Positions 44,415-51,710 of a stretch of DNA of 54,963 bases are shown here, in pieces. The stretch's first letter is position 1, and each line of letters starts with the position of its first letter. The position numbers were made by a program, and so were the translations under genes. The stretch spans positions 1 through 54,963 of the IMG/VR virus record IMGVR_UViG_3300046009_012335; one strand, 5' to 3'. The stretch comes from a virus. The notes under the pieces were generated by a model that saw only the letters and a list, made by a program, of their open reading frames with translations, had not been told where the DNA came from and did no database searches.

Positions 44415-46530
44415 CTAACGAAAGTGTTAAAGGTGTTACTAGAGCAAGAATAGATCTCTGGAACGTGCGGCCTTCAATAACACCTGTCTCTTGCACGATT
44501 GTAAATCCATTACCTACTCTAAAGTCACCGAAGTTGTTCGTTGACGTAAAGTAAACGCTAGCACCTCCTGTTGCAGAGGTTTCTTGTACAATAGAACCCA
44601 CACCACCTAATGATGGTAAAGCTCTTGATAATACATTGCCAGAGCCAACGTACTCAAATGTATGTGAGCTTGTTGTAATTTGACTCTTTAGATAGAAGTT
44701 TACTGTACCATTTGCTGGTATTGGGTTAGTAGTTGCAGCAATATTGCGTAATTGGAATGCAGCATTTGCTGGATTGGTATTTGTAACTACATCAACTGCG
44801 TATAAAGTACCAGGAGCTGGATCGTTACTAATTGTATACACTAAGCCATTATATGGAGCAGAAATAGGTACTGTCCAAGAATTATGTGTATTATACGTTG
44901 GTAATGTATATGTAGCAAACGCACCTGATACGTTAATTGTATCAGTATTAAACGGAATGTCTTGAGTAACAAGAGCCGTTAATACTGGAGCACTTGAATA
45001 GCCTTGAGCTAATAATCCGAAAATACCGAATGAACAATTAGAAGTATTAATTGAGCATTGACCACCGTTATCAGCTTGTACACCTGATGAACAGCAAATA
45101 GTAAATGTCGATACTAATTGTGCATACCCGTTATTAGTAATGTGAATACCAATACCACCTTGATTGGTTTGTGTGAATGAATCTAATACAAAGCTTCTTA
45201 AAAAGCCTCTTACTAAATTACCATCAACTCTAATACCGCAACCACCTGGCTTACCATTATCAGGATCGCCAGTAATAGATGAACAACCTTGTACGTAAGG
45301 CGATGTTACGATAAATGGTCTTGTACTTGGTGAAGCGATATTATATAGATTTGGTTGACCAACTTCATCCCCGTAACGATAAGCTTTAGCTGTCATTGCA
45401 TCATTACGTGTCGTCCAAGGCACTCCTGAACCAGAAGACAATACTGGGAATGCATTTGCAGCAGCTGGTGATTGGTGATTTCTAAAAGTAAAGCCCCAAG
45501 TATAGTTAGCATTATTTTGCCATAAGATATCGTAAGTTGGATTCTTAGCAAAAATGTTTGCTCTTCTTAAGTTATCACTCATCAATGATGTTGATGGTGG
45601 TAAGTAGATTGGATTTTCTTCAACGTAATTACCAGCATAGCACCAAATTGTATATTGCTTATTTGCACTTAATCCTGGAGCTCCTGGATTGTCTGGATTG
45701 CTGAATAGACCTGTTTGATTCTTAGCAACATAAGCTGCAGCTCTCTTAATCGTTCTGAACGGTGTGAACATCGTTTCACCGTCATTGTTATCGTCACCTG
45801 ATACTGAAACGTAAACTGTATTAGCAATTGGAGGTAATGCTGCAGCAACATCTGCATATAACGTACCAGTTACTGATAAACTACCGTTAATAGTTCCGGT
45901 TTCAGCAGCTGCAATATTAAATCCTGGAACTGTATCAGTACCAACCGCTAACTTCTTTGCAAATAGATCATCACGTACCGATAAGCTACCTGTCATTGAA
46001 TCGCCGGAAGCGTTAACGTAACGTGTATCTAACTCCGGTAATGAAAGTCTCGCTGATTGTGAATTTGTGTATAAAAATGCATTGTACCATTCAGTTGAAT
46101 TACCATCATTACCAGCATATACTAAATACTTTGCACTTAAATTCTCAACTAACGTATAATTGTCAGCGAATGCTTGTATGTCATTACCAACGATGAAAGT
46201 GAAATTGTAATTGTTTGTGTTTCTTCTACCACCTAATATACCACCGTAAGCACCGGTTTGTAAATTATCATTACCTATCTGTAAAGAACTTAAAGAAGCT
46301 TTGTAAATAAAGCCACCGTAAGCAGATAAATTATCATTTTCATTTACTTGAACCCAGCCATTGTCACCAGCTGCAGATAAATCAATACCAAGATTGAAAT
46401 AATCCTGTAAAGTGGATAGTTCAACCTTATAAGTGGTTGCACCGTGTACGATAGGCAGTACGTCCCCTGCCGTTAAAGGTAAAACTGTTTGATTAACTAC
46501 CGGAAGTTCAGAAATTTTTACGAAGGACAT
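44410..46530 (-). CDS. Tail fibre protein with parallel beta-helix domain
   Basis: A 706-residue protein. After an N-terminal attachment region (SFVKISELPVVNQTVLPLTAGDVLPIVHG, typical of fibre proteins) it has YVSVSGDDNNDGETMFTPFRTIKRAAAYVAK and YTIWCYAGNYVEENPIYLP. This is the classic opening of a pectate-lyase-like beta helix common in T4-like marine phage fibres. The helix continues with GCGIRVDGNLVRGFLRSFVLDSF and GIGIHITNNGYAQLVSTFTICCSSGVQADNGGQC. The C-terminus is a beta tip. It is likely a receptor-binding or depolymerase-type fibre; catalytic residues are not identifiable. It shares N-terminal segments with the YadA-like fibre. Confidence 0.75.
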   Translation of the reverse strand: MSFVKISELPVVNQTVLPLTAGDVLPIVHGATTYKVELSTLQDYFNLGIDLSAAGDNGWVQVNENDNLSAYGGFIYKASLSSLQIGNDNLQTGAYGGILGGRRNTNNYNFTFIVGNDIQAFADNYTLVENLSAKYLVYAGNDGNSTEWYNAFLYTNSQSARLSLPELDTRYVNASGDSMTGSLSVRDDLFAKKLAVGTDTVPGFNIAAAETGTINGSLSVTGTLYADVAAALPPIANTVYVSVSGDDNNDGETMFTPFRTIKRAAAYVAKNQTGLFSNPDNPGAPGLSANKQYTIWCYAGNYVEENPIYLPPSTSLMSDNLRRANIFAKNPTYDILWQNNANYTWGFTFRNHQSPAAANAFPVLSSGSGVPWTTRNDAMTAKAYRYGDEVGQPNLYNIASPSTRPFIVTSPYVQGCSSITGDPDNGKPGGCGIRVDGNLVRGFLRSFVLDSFTQTNQGGIGIHITNNGYAQLVSTFTICCSSGVQADNGGQCSINTSNCSFGIFGLLAQGYSSAPVLTALVTQDIPFNTDTINVSGAFATYTLPTYNTHNSWTVPISAPYNGLVYTISNDPAPGTLYAVDVVTNTNPANAAFQLRNIAATTNPIPANGTVNFYLKSQITTSSHTFEYVGSGNVLSRALPSLGGVGSIVQETSATGGASVYFTSTNNFGDFRVGNGFTIVQETGVIEGRTFQRSILALVTPLTLSLE

Positions 46531-46536
46531 TTATAT

Positions 46537-46544
46537 TATTTATT
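46537..46544 (-). promoter_or_regulatory. Late promoter box AATAAATA (minus strand)
   Basis: AATAAATA ends 7 nt before the ATG at 46530. It marks the start of the minus-strand fibre block, back to back with the early-type promoter at 46599. Confidence 0.55.
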
Positions 46545-46598
46545 GGCTGAATAGATTAAAATGCACTAAACCAATTGAAAATACTACTTGACTTACTC

Positions 46599-46615
46599 GG
46601 AACTAATATATTATA
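46599..46615 (+). promoter_or_regulatory. Early-type promoter signal GGAAC-N5-TATTATA (1)
   Basis: GGAAC, five bases, then TATTATA; the last base is 6 nt before ATG 46621. A TTGACT at 46588-46593 is a possible -35. This is the first of seven signals with identical 17-bp layout. Confidence 0.6.
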
Positions 46616-46620
46616 GACGT

Positions 46621-46845
46621 ATGACGATTGCAGAAATTCTAATTAACTTCATTAAGAGCGGTCAGCTTCGTGCTGACAAGCCTGCCTTTGTTGCAGGTAT
46701 GGGAGAAGTCTGGAAGTTTATTCCAGATAGGGTTTACGGACCCGGTATTCTCGTTAATAATATCACTGGAAACGTGCTTTCAGTTGCTGAGATTAGTGAT
46801 CGAGTTATCGATCCTCAGTATAATGATTGGGCTGTACTCCGTTAA
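46621..46845 (+). CDS. Small hypothetical protein
   Basis: A 74-residue protein (MTIAEILINFIKSGQLRADKPAFVAGMGEVWKFIPDRVYG...). The start is set at the ATG 6 nt after the promoter box; the longer frame from a TTG at 46588 would run through the promoter. It is not recognised. It looks like a compact alpha/beta domain and is probably early. A small hairpin (46839-46851) overlaps its stop codon. Confidence 0.65.
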   Translation: MTIAEILINFIKSGQLRADKPAFVAGMGEVWKFIPDRVYGPGILVNNITGNVLSVAEISDRVIDPQYNDWAVLR

Positions 46846-46849
46846 AAAC

Positions 46850-46866
46850 GGAACAGTTTTATAATA
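46850..46866 (+). promoter_or_regulatory. Early-type promoter signal GGAAC-N5-TATAATA (2)
   Basis: GGAAC-AGTTT-TATAATA, ending 5 nt before ATG 46871. It partly overlaps a CCGTT/AACGG hairpin at the end of the previous gene. Confidence 0.6.
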
Positions 46867-46870
46867 AAGA

Positions 46871-47278
46871 ATGGCACGTAAACATAAGTTCTTCAACTAC
46901 GAATTCGAAGATGGTACTGTTCAAGTGCCTTCTTCATATAAAGCTAAATGCAACATCTCTGGTGAGTTTGTACCGATTTATCATAAGAATCTGGTAAAAC
47001 TTATTGAAAAGGATTACAAGAATAATTTCAGTTTGTTTGTAAAAACGTTTTCTCAAAAGGGTGCTAAAAAGAAGCAACAAGAGGAAGCAGGTTATAATGG
47101 AGACAAGTATTCATTGAATGCTTACTCTGATTATCTTGTAATATGTTATCAAGGGTGTATTGAAACTTTGAAAGACAATTATAATAAATCTGCAATTGCT
47201 AAAGCTAAAACTGAAATGTCTTTTCTAGCTGATTGTTTTCATCGCCATTTTAATCGCGACATTAAGAAATTTGTCTAG
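46871..47278 (+). CDS. Hypothetical early protein
   Basis: A 135-residue basic protein (Lys-rich, HKFFNYEFEDGTVQVPSSYKAKCNISGEFVPIYHKNLVKLIEKDY, then a helical half ending in HRHFNRDIKKFV). No family is recognised. It has its own early-type promoter and its stop codon lies in the next promoter, so it is a single-gene unit. Nucleic-acid binding is possible from charge but not demonstrated. Confidence 0.65.
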   Translation: MARKHKFFNYEFEDGTVQVPSSYKAKCNISGEFVPIYHKNLVKLIEKDYKNNFSLFVKTFSQKGAKKKQQEEAGYNGDKYSLNAYSDYLVICYQGCIETLKDNYNKSAIAKAKTEMSFLADCFHRHFNRDIKKFV

Positions 47279-47294
47279 GAACTGTGATACAATA
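47278..47294 (+). promoter_or_regulatory. Early-type promoter signal GGAAC-N5-TACAATA (3)
   Basis: GGAAC-TGTGA-TACAATA, ending 6 nt before ATG 47300. The spacer contains TGA next to the box, an extended -10 (TGn) match. Confidence 0.6.
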
Positions 47295-47299
47295 TAACT

Positions 47300-48238
47300 A
47301 TGCAACTCAATATCGACTCGTCTACGTTTACTAAGGTATCTGATATTCAAATTCCGGATGTATTTTATCGCCGGATGAAGACTGGAGTAACTGAAATTGA
47401 TGAACTATTCGGTGAAGGTATTCTTCCTGGATCATCTTTTACAGTTACTGCTCGTGCAGGGTGTGGTAAGACAACGTTTCTTCTGCAAGTGTTTGAAGCA
47501 TTGGCTAATATGGGGTATTCAGTAGGTTATACTTCTGGTGAAGAGAATACTTTCCAACTTGCATTCAATTGCAGACGTCTTAATGTTAAGAGTGTTCGTA
47601 TTGCTAATCTTACTGACGTTGATGAAATTGTGAATCAAATGGTAGATCTTGATGCTATTGTTATTGATTCGTTTCAATCTTTGTCTAGTAAGACGGAAAT
47701 GAATACAAGAGAGTTTGAAACTTATGCAGTTAATACTCTTGTACAAGCAGCTAAGACACATGAGTGTTCTATCTTTTTTATCATGCATCTTACTAAGGCA
47801 GGTGTGCTTAAGGGAGGTACTCTTATTCCGCATACTGTAGATGTTAATATGATGATTGAAGTAGATGAAGAAGCTGGTGATGACCGCTCTCGTATTATCT
47901 CTTTCTATAAGAATCGTTTTGGTCCTTGTAATTCTTTTAGTACCCTTCTTACTGAAACTGGATTTATGATGCTCGGTAAGTATGTTGTTATGGATAGTAC
48001 TATCAATAAGAAGCAACGTATGAAAAGCAATTCAGATAAAGTACTTGCAATGACTGAGCCTCCTTTCATTACTAAGAAGCGTGTAATGAATGAGCTTAAT
48101 CTTACTTCGTCTCAAGCGTATGTGTTGCTTAAGGAAATGTGCGATCGCGATCTTATTAAGAAGTTTGGTCGTGGAGATGATGCTGTATACAAGGCAGTAC
48201 GTGTAAATATTAATCAAGAAGTCGAAGCAGACTTTTGA
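47300..48238 (+). CDS. RadA/Sms-like RecA-fold ATPase with C-terminal winged helix
   Basis: A 312-residue RecA-fold ATPase. It has MKTGVTEIDELFGEGILPGSSFTV, Walker A ARAGCGKTT (about residues 53-61), GYSVGYTSGEEN, Walker B LDAIVIDSFQSL (about 116-127), FFIMHLTKAGVLKGG, HTVDVNMM and FYKNRFG. The last three are RadA hallmarks (HVTKEG, HxVD, KNRFG). It lacks the RadA N-terminal zinc finger and C-terminal Lon-like domain. Instead the last 80 residues (FITKKRVMNELNLTSSQAYVLLKEMCDRDLIKKFGRGDD) look like a winged helix. It may act as a branch-migration or replicative helicase-type motor, as RadA does in recombination. Confidence 0.82.
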   Translation: MQLNIDSSTFTKVSDIQIPDVFYRRMKTGVTEIDELFGEGILPGSSFTVTARAGCGKTTFLLQVFEALANMGYSVGYTSGEENTFQLAFNCRRLNVKSVRIANLTDVDEIVNQMVDLDAIVIDSFQSLSSKTEMNTREFETYAVNTLVQAAKTHECSIFFIMHLTKAGVLKGGTLIPHTVDVNMMIEVDEEAGDDRSRIISFYKNRFGPCNSFSTLLTETGFMMLGKYVVMDSTINKKQRMKSNSDKVLAMTEPPFITKKRVMNELNLTSSQAYVLLKEMCDRDLIKKFGRGDDAVYKAVRVNINQEVEADF

Positions 48239-48243
48239 TTTTT

Positions 48244-48260
48244 GGAACATCTTTAATATA
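48244..48260 (+). promoter_or_regulatory. Early-type promoter signal GGAAC-N5-TAATATA (4), before a tRNA
   Basis: GGAAC-ATCTT-TAATATA, with a tRNA gene starting 23 nt downstream of its end. Because the product is a tRNA, the signal cannot be a ribosome-binding site, which supports a promoter role for the whole family. Confidence 0.6.
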
Positions 48261-48282
48261 TAGATGTAATAGTTCTTTAAAT

Positions 48283-48368
48283 GCCCGAGTGGTGGAACGG
48301 TAGACACTACAGACTTAAAATCTGTTGTTCGAGAGGACGTGCCGGTTCGAGTCCGGCCTCGGGTACCA
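48283..48368 (+). tRNA. tRNA-Leu (TAA)
   Basis: Acceptor GCCCGAG/CTCGGGT, long variable arm, anticodon loop CTTAAAA (anticodon TAA), T-arm GCCGG-TTCGAGT-CCGGC, encoded CCA. It stands alone, away from the main array. Confidence 0.92.
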
Positions 48369-48375
48369 TTTTTGT

Positions 48376-48846
48376 ATGATTATCTTTAAACCTTCTGCGG
48401 AAATTAAAAAAAGATTCAAAGATATAGATTTCAAAAGCTTGTCAATGGTTTATTCATTGCTGCTTTCAAGTGTGGAGAAAGGAAAGAAAAAACAGAGTAA
48501 AATTTATACCATTAATCTTTACTATTCAAAAAAGACTAGTTCGTATTATTACTTTAAACGCGATCACATTACCTTTGGTAGTGATGTTCAGACAACAAGA
48601 GCTTTTCATGTAAGTCTCTTGCATGAGTTTAGACATTTTTGTCAAGACCGTTGTTTGAAGATTCCATTTACAGTAAAAAATTATAATGACGCTACGTACT
48701 CAACGTATATGAATTCTCCTATTGAGATTGATGCGAACAATTACACAACTAATAACATTGCTCGTGTAATGCAATATTATAAGAGGATTGTGTCATTGAG
48801 AAATAAATTTGCTGAATTTAGTGATTATACGGGAAACAAAGTATAA
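48376..48846 (+). CDS. Putative zinc metallopeptidase-like protein (HExxH)
   Basis: A 156-residue protein with [16 protein letters not shown] at about residues 74-89: HEFRH is a canonical HExxH zinc-binding pair within a helix. About 35 residues later comes [10 protein letters not shown], where Glu could be the third ligand, as in small gluzincin-type proteins. I start it at ATG 48376, 7 nt after the tRNA; the longer frame would begin inside the tRNA. The substrate is unknown. In phages such small HExxH proteins have been linked to host takeover or stress proteolysis, but nothing here specifies it. Confidence 0.6.
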   Translation: MIIFKPSAEIKKRFKDIDFKSLSMVYSLLLSSVEKGKKKQSKIYTINLYYSKKTSSYYYFKRDHITFGSDVQTTRAFHVSLLHEFRHFCQDRCLKIPFTVKNYNDATYSTYMNSPIEIDANNYTTNNIARVMQYYKRIVSLRNKFAEFSDYTGNKV

Positions 48847-48848
48847 TA
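48832..48848 (+). promoter_or_regulatory. Early-type promoter signal GGAAA-N5-TATAATA (5)
   Basis: GGAAA-CAAAG-TATAATA, ending 6 nt before ATG 48854 and overlapping the stop of the HExxH gene. Confidence 0.55.
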
Positions 48849-48853
48849 TTAAT

Positions 48854-49084
48854 ATGCAAGACGATCGAGTTCAAAAACTTATTGAGATGGGTATTCTGCC
48901 TGATCCTAATTACGTTCCTCGTGAAACTGGACGTAATCGTTTTGGGCGTATGATATATGGGCATAAGACCGCTGGTACTATTGAAATTCTTACTAAAGAG
49001 ACTTTCGACGATACTAAGCGTTATTACGTGGCTAATGGTGCGCGTTCAGCAGTAAAAAACTTTTCTAAAAACGTATGCAAGTAA
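48854..49084 (+). CDS. Small hypothetical protein
   Basis: A 76-residue protein (MQDDRVQKLIEMGILPDPNYVPRETGRNRFGRMIYGHKTAG...). The start is chosen at the ATG 6 nt after promoter 5; an upstream in-frame start at 48809 would lie inside the previous gene. It is basic and not recognised. It overlaps the next gene by 10 bp, beginning a three-gene cassette of small proteins. Confidence 0.65.
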   Translation: MQDDRVQKLIEMGILPDPNYVPRETGRNRFGRMIYGHKTAGTIEILTKETFDDTKRYYVANGARSAVKNFSKNVCK

Positions 49085-49266
49085 ATAGTGAATTCATAGA
49101 CAGGATTATTATAGCTGCGGAAAGAGAGATCCAAGGTAAGCAAATGGTAAATGTAAGTGTTGTTGAAAACCTTATTGAAACATTGCGTACTATTAATAAT
49201 GCAAGTGCTATTCATGCAATTGATTCAACAATTGTAGACAATCAGCATCTTTTGAACTATGATTAA
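49075..49266 (+). CDS. Small hypothetical protein
   Basis: A 63-residue helical protein (MQVNSEFIDRIIIAAEREIQGKQMVNVSVVENLIETLRTINNA), overlapping both neighbours by 8-10 bp. No family is recognised. Tight overlaps indicate a translationally coupled early cassette. Confidence 0.6.
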   Translation: MQVNSEFIDRIIIAAEREIQGKQMVNVSVVENLIETLRTINNASAIHAIDSTIVDNQHLLNYD

Positions 49267-49456
49267 TAAAGAGGATATAGTTTTCGAAGCTAAGGTGAGT
49301 GGGTATTATTTTTACTATGATGGTGATTTCATCAGTATGTACGATGACCAAGCCATCGATAATAAAAACGCTAATTGTGTATCGAGATCTAGAACAAATT
49401 GTAAGACGAAGAAGGACTTCGAACTAGAAACTATCTATATGGTGCATAATCTTTAA
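49259..49456 (+). CDS. Small hypothetical protein
   Basis: A 65-residue protein (MINKEDIVFEAKVSGYYFYYDGDFISMYDD...), with an N-terminal beta meander and a charged C-terminal part. It is the last gene of the cassette, and its end overlaps the end of the convergent virion gene by 4 bp. It is not recognised. Confidence 0.6.
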   Translation: MINKEDIVFEAKVSGYYFYYDGDFISMYDDQAIDNKNANCVSRSRTNCKTKKDFELETIYMVHNL

Positions 49457-50853
49457 GCTTTTTGTATAGCATTAAAGCTTGCAAAAACAGTTGCACTAGC
49501 TCCTAATCCCATACCAGCAACTACTAAGGTATCCGGGTCACTATTAATCTTCGTACCAAACCTTCCAAATAGTGAAGTAATTTCTACTCCCCCGGTACCA
49601 GCTGCTGTCCCCTGACTTTTCGGCACATATCCAGAGTATAAACTAAAACCTCCACTTAAGGTAATAGTGTTACTACCAATAGCAAATTGCAAATAAGAAT
49701 TCTCAATATTTTGCCAATTTAAAGATGTGTTAAAAGAAGGATTTCTGTACACTTTGTAAAGAATATTGGTAGTGTTATCTGTATTATATAGATCAAACGT
49801 TTTACCTAAAAACGCCAAATTGGAAAATTGAGGGTTAACTCTTACAGCTAATATTGGCGTCATTATGTTGTTTTGCACTGTAACCGCTGACGACAAAGAA
49901 GCAGTAACTGCTACACCAAGCACCTCTTCTGTACCCTCTTCAACAACTGAAGCACAAATTTGTTTTAAGGTACCTGACCCAGCTCCAGATTGTCTTATTT
50001 CATATCTCACCGGCTGGTTAGGTGATGTCATATACGGAGCTTGTAAAGCATTAAAATTTGTTACCTGGTGAGCGTAATATAATTTTCCTTGTAAAAAGAA
50101 ACCAAATCTTACTCTTCCTAACCCTAACCATTCAAAGTCAATAGCAAGGATTTGTCCTTTAGTAAAATCGATAGATAAACCAGACGCTCCGGTACCATCT
50201 AACTTATCTATATTCCACGCTGATTGTGGTACGGTAAGAGAATTTAAAGTGCCTTGAGTTTTTACAACATTAAAGCTAGGACCGTTTGATCCTATTTCAA
50301 GATACAAACCGTCTGTTGGAGTGTATGGTGCTGCTGATAAACTTTGAAATGACCCTATTCTTTTTATTATGTTTGTTTCCGGTGCTGCTACAAACGTATA
50401 AACACAAAACATACTTTTACCAGGTTGATAATTAAAACGTGATGTAGTTTGTCTTATTACAAATCCTCCATCACCGGATGTAGACATAGTTATTAAACTA
50501 TCATTCGGTACAAAAGTACTGGTACCGATACTCATTACTTCATCGTAGAATTGAGGTTGCTTATCATATAAGAACTTACCATCAAATAAAGTGATAGGTA
50601 AACCAACTCTCAATCTACCAAATGCATCAGATGATGCATTGTCTCCAAACGGCGATGAATTTGTATCCTGGGCTCCGACGTCATATGTTAAAACAGCTTT
50701 CTTAGAATAAATGTTTGTCTGTGACGTATTACCATCATAACTCTGAATTACAGACGTTACTGGGGGGAATCTAGAATCATTTAATATTTCAACAAATTTG
50801 TTGTATTCTAAATCTCTGATATTACTTGAAACTAAATTAGAGTTAATGGACAT
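49453..50853 (-). CDS. Virion structural protein (DAFGRLRV family)
   Basis: A 466-residue protein with the segment GDNASSDAFGRLRVGLPITLFDGKFLYDKQPQFYDEV followed by STSGDGGFVIRQTTSRFNYQPGKSMFCVYTF. This recognisable block ('s.DAFGRlRvs.p.tlFd....yd...', 'G......rQt...f.YqpGKs') is known to me from structural proteins of large phages. The remainder is a beta-sandwich with FDFEWLGLGRVRFGFFLQGKLYYAHQ. It is probably a surface or fibre-linked protein. It has a late box and lies at the end of a three-gene minus-strand unit inside the early block. Confidence 0.7.
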   Translation of the reverse strand: MSINSNLVSSNIRDLEYNKFVEILNDSRFPPVTSVIQSYDGNTSQTNIYSKKAVLTYDVGAQDTNSSPFGDNASSDAFGRLRVGLPITLFDGKFLYDKQPQFYDEVMSIGTSTFVPNDSLITMSTSGDGGFVIRQTTSRFNYQPGKSMFCVYTFVAAPETNIIKRIGSFQSLSAAPYTPTDGLYLEIGSNGPSFNVVKTQGTLNSLTVPQSAWNIDKLDGTGASGLSIDFTKGQILAIDFEWLGLGRVRFGFFLQGKLYYAHQVTNFNALQAPYMTSPNQPVRYEIRQSGAGSGTLKQICASVVEEGTEEVLGVAVTASLSSAVTVQNNIMTPILAVRVNPQFSNLAFLGKTFDLYNTDNTTNILYKVYRNPSFNTSLNWQNIENSYLQFAIGSNTITLSGGFSLYSGYVPKSQGTAAGTGGVEITSLFGRFGTKINSDPDTLVVAGMGLGASATVFASFNAIQKA

Positions 50854-50860
50854 GTTAAAG

Positions 50861-50868
50861 TATTTATT
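50861..50868 (-). promoter_or_regulatory. Late promoter box AATAAATA (minus strand)
   Basis: AATAAATA ends 8 nt before the ATG at 50853 and overlaps the stop codon of the upstream gene. Confidence 0.5.
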
Positions 50869-51055
50869 AGCAATGGTAGTTAATGTAGCGTTGAGCTTGT
50901 TTTTTGGTAAGTGTATTTTTTGAGCTCTTCATAGCTCTTGCTTTACTACAAGTAATTTTACCTTTACCAAAACGCTTGGTAACCAATCTTTTGAGCCGTC
51001 CTGGATGACGAGCTTTATGATCTGCTTTTTCGAAAAATAATAAAAACGTTTCCAT
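50867..51055 (-). CDS. Small basic hypothetical protein
   Basis: A 62-residue strongly basic protein (KADHKARHPGRLKRLVTKRFGKGKITCSKARAMKSSK). It starts in a TAATG overlap with the preceding gene. Such charge suggests nucleic-acid binding, for example packaged DNA or RNA. It is late by context and the family is unknown. Confidence 0.55.
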   Translation of the reverse strand: METFLLFFEKADHKARHPGRLKRLVTKRFGKGKITCSKARAMKSSKNTLTKKQAQRYINYHC

Positions 51056-51375
51056 TAGTAAACTGTGAGAGGGAAGCTAGAGAAGAATTGAGTACGGTAT
51101 GTAATATTACCGGAACCAGCAGAAACTAATGCACTTAAAGTATTGCTATTTGTAATACCTCTAATAGTTACTTCATTTCCAGGGAACAATGCAAAGTAAT
51201 TATTTCCACTTAATTGTGGTACGGGAGTGCTTTGTGCGTCAAAAATATAAACCGGCTGCGTACCATGATTATAGAAATAAACCTCTGAACAAGAATATGC
51301 TGATAATGGTCTTAAAATTGTAGTCACTACATCAGTAACAGAGAAACAAAGGTTTAAATTGGTAAAATTAGCCAT
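51055..51375 (-). CDS. Small virion protein
   Basis: A 106-residue beta-sandwich-like protein (MANFTNLNLCFSVTDVVTTILRPLSAYSCSEVYFYNHGTQPVYIFDAQ...). I start it at 51375, directly behind a CATAAATA box; a longer frame from 51450 would cross that box and the divergent early promoter. The profile (strands with 'fyN.gt.pVyi.d' and 'lfpG.evtirGitN...l.a....sG.itYRtqf') resembles small capsid- or tail-decoration proteins of T4-like marine phages. Confidence 0.6.
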   Translation of the reverse strand: MANFTNLNLCFSVTDVVTTILRPLSAYSCSEVYFYNHGTQPVYIFDAQSTPVPQLSGNNYFALFPGNEVTIRGITNSNTLSALVSAGSGNITYRTQFFSSFPLTVY

Positions 51376-51380
51376 ACAAT

Positions 51381-51388
51381 TATTTATG
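51381..51388 (-). promoter_or_regulatory. Late promoter box CATAAATA (minus strand)
   Basis: CATAAATA ends 6 nt before the ATG at 51375. It is divergent from the early-type signal at 51409, only 20 bp away. Confidence 0.55.
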
Positions 51389-51408
51389 AAAAAACAAGTT
51401 GAAACATA

Positions 51409-51425
51409 GGAACAGTGATATATTA
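51409..51425 (+). promoter_or_regulatory. Early-type promoter signal GGAAC-N5-TATATTA (6)
   Basis: GGAAC-AGTGA-TATATTA, ending 8 nt before ATG 51433. The spacer has TGA next to the box (extended -10). It is divergent from the late box at 51381-51388. Confidence 0.6.
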
Positions 51426-51432
51426 TTAAGGT

Positions 51433-51657
51433 ATGAAGAATCCTAACCAAACTTGGAATAAGTACCTGAAGAATAAGAACGTTCGCCCGAAGGTTTTTCG
51501 TGCTACGATCGTTCGTAATGAAGATGGTACCTTCCAGCTTCTCGGCAACGAGACGCGTATGCTTAACGTCATCAACCAGTACTCCGATAAGTGGGTATCT
51601 GTTGATACCCGTGATTTTGCTGCTACGTTGAATCGTAGCAAGATCAAGGCTCTGTAA
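51433..51657 (+). CDS. Small hypothetical early protein
   Basis: A 74-residue basic protein (MKNPNQTWNKYLKNKNVRPKVFRATIVRNEDGTFQLLGNETRMLNVINQYSDKWVSVDTRDF...). It forms a complete minimal unit: early-type promoter, start codon about 2 nt after the predicted transcription start, and a strong terminator 23 nt after the stop. It is not recognised. Codons include more GC-ending choices (CGC, AAG, CTC) than its neighbours, perhaps reflecting high expression. Confidence 0.7.
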   Translation: MKNPNQTWNKYLKNKNVRPKVFRATIVRNEDGTFQLLGNETRMLNVINQYSDKWVSVDTRDFAATLNRSKIKAL

Positions 51658-51679
51658 GCTAGGCGTAAATTCAAACTAC

Positions 51680-51710
51680 AAGCCTAGGTTAATAGCCTAG
51701 GCTTTTTTTT
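51680..51710 (+). terminator. Rho-independent terminator abutting the HNH start codon
   Basis: A 9-bp stem AAGCCTAGG/CCTAGGCTT around a 7-nt loop, followed by an unbroken T-run that ends at 51710. The HNH ATG begins at 51711. Confidence 0.9.

Noticed and set aside
47519-48016. Minus-strand open frame opposite the RadA-like gene
   Set aside because: It lies fully antisense to a well-supported ATPase, with no box before its start and no recognisable motif.
48325-48375. N-terminal extension of the HExxH protein
   Set aside because: The extension would be translated from within tRNA-Leu; ATG 48376 lies just after the tRNA.
51376-51450. Longer start for the small virion protein at 51055-51375
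   Set aside because: The extension crosses a late promoter box and the divergent GGAAC promoter, and its residues do not look like the rest of the protein.
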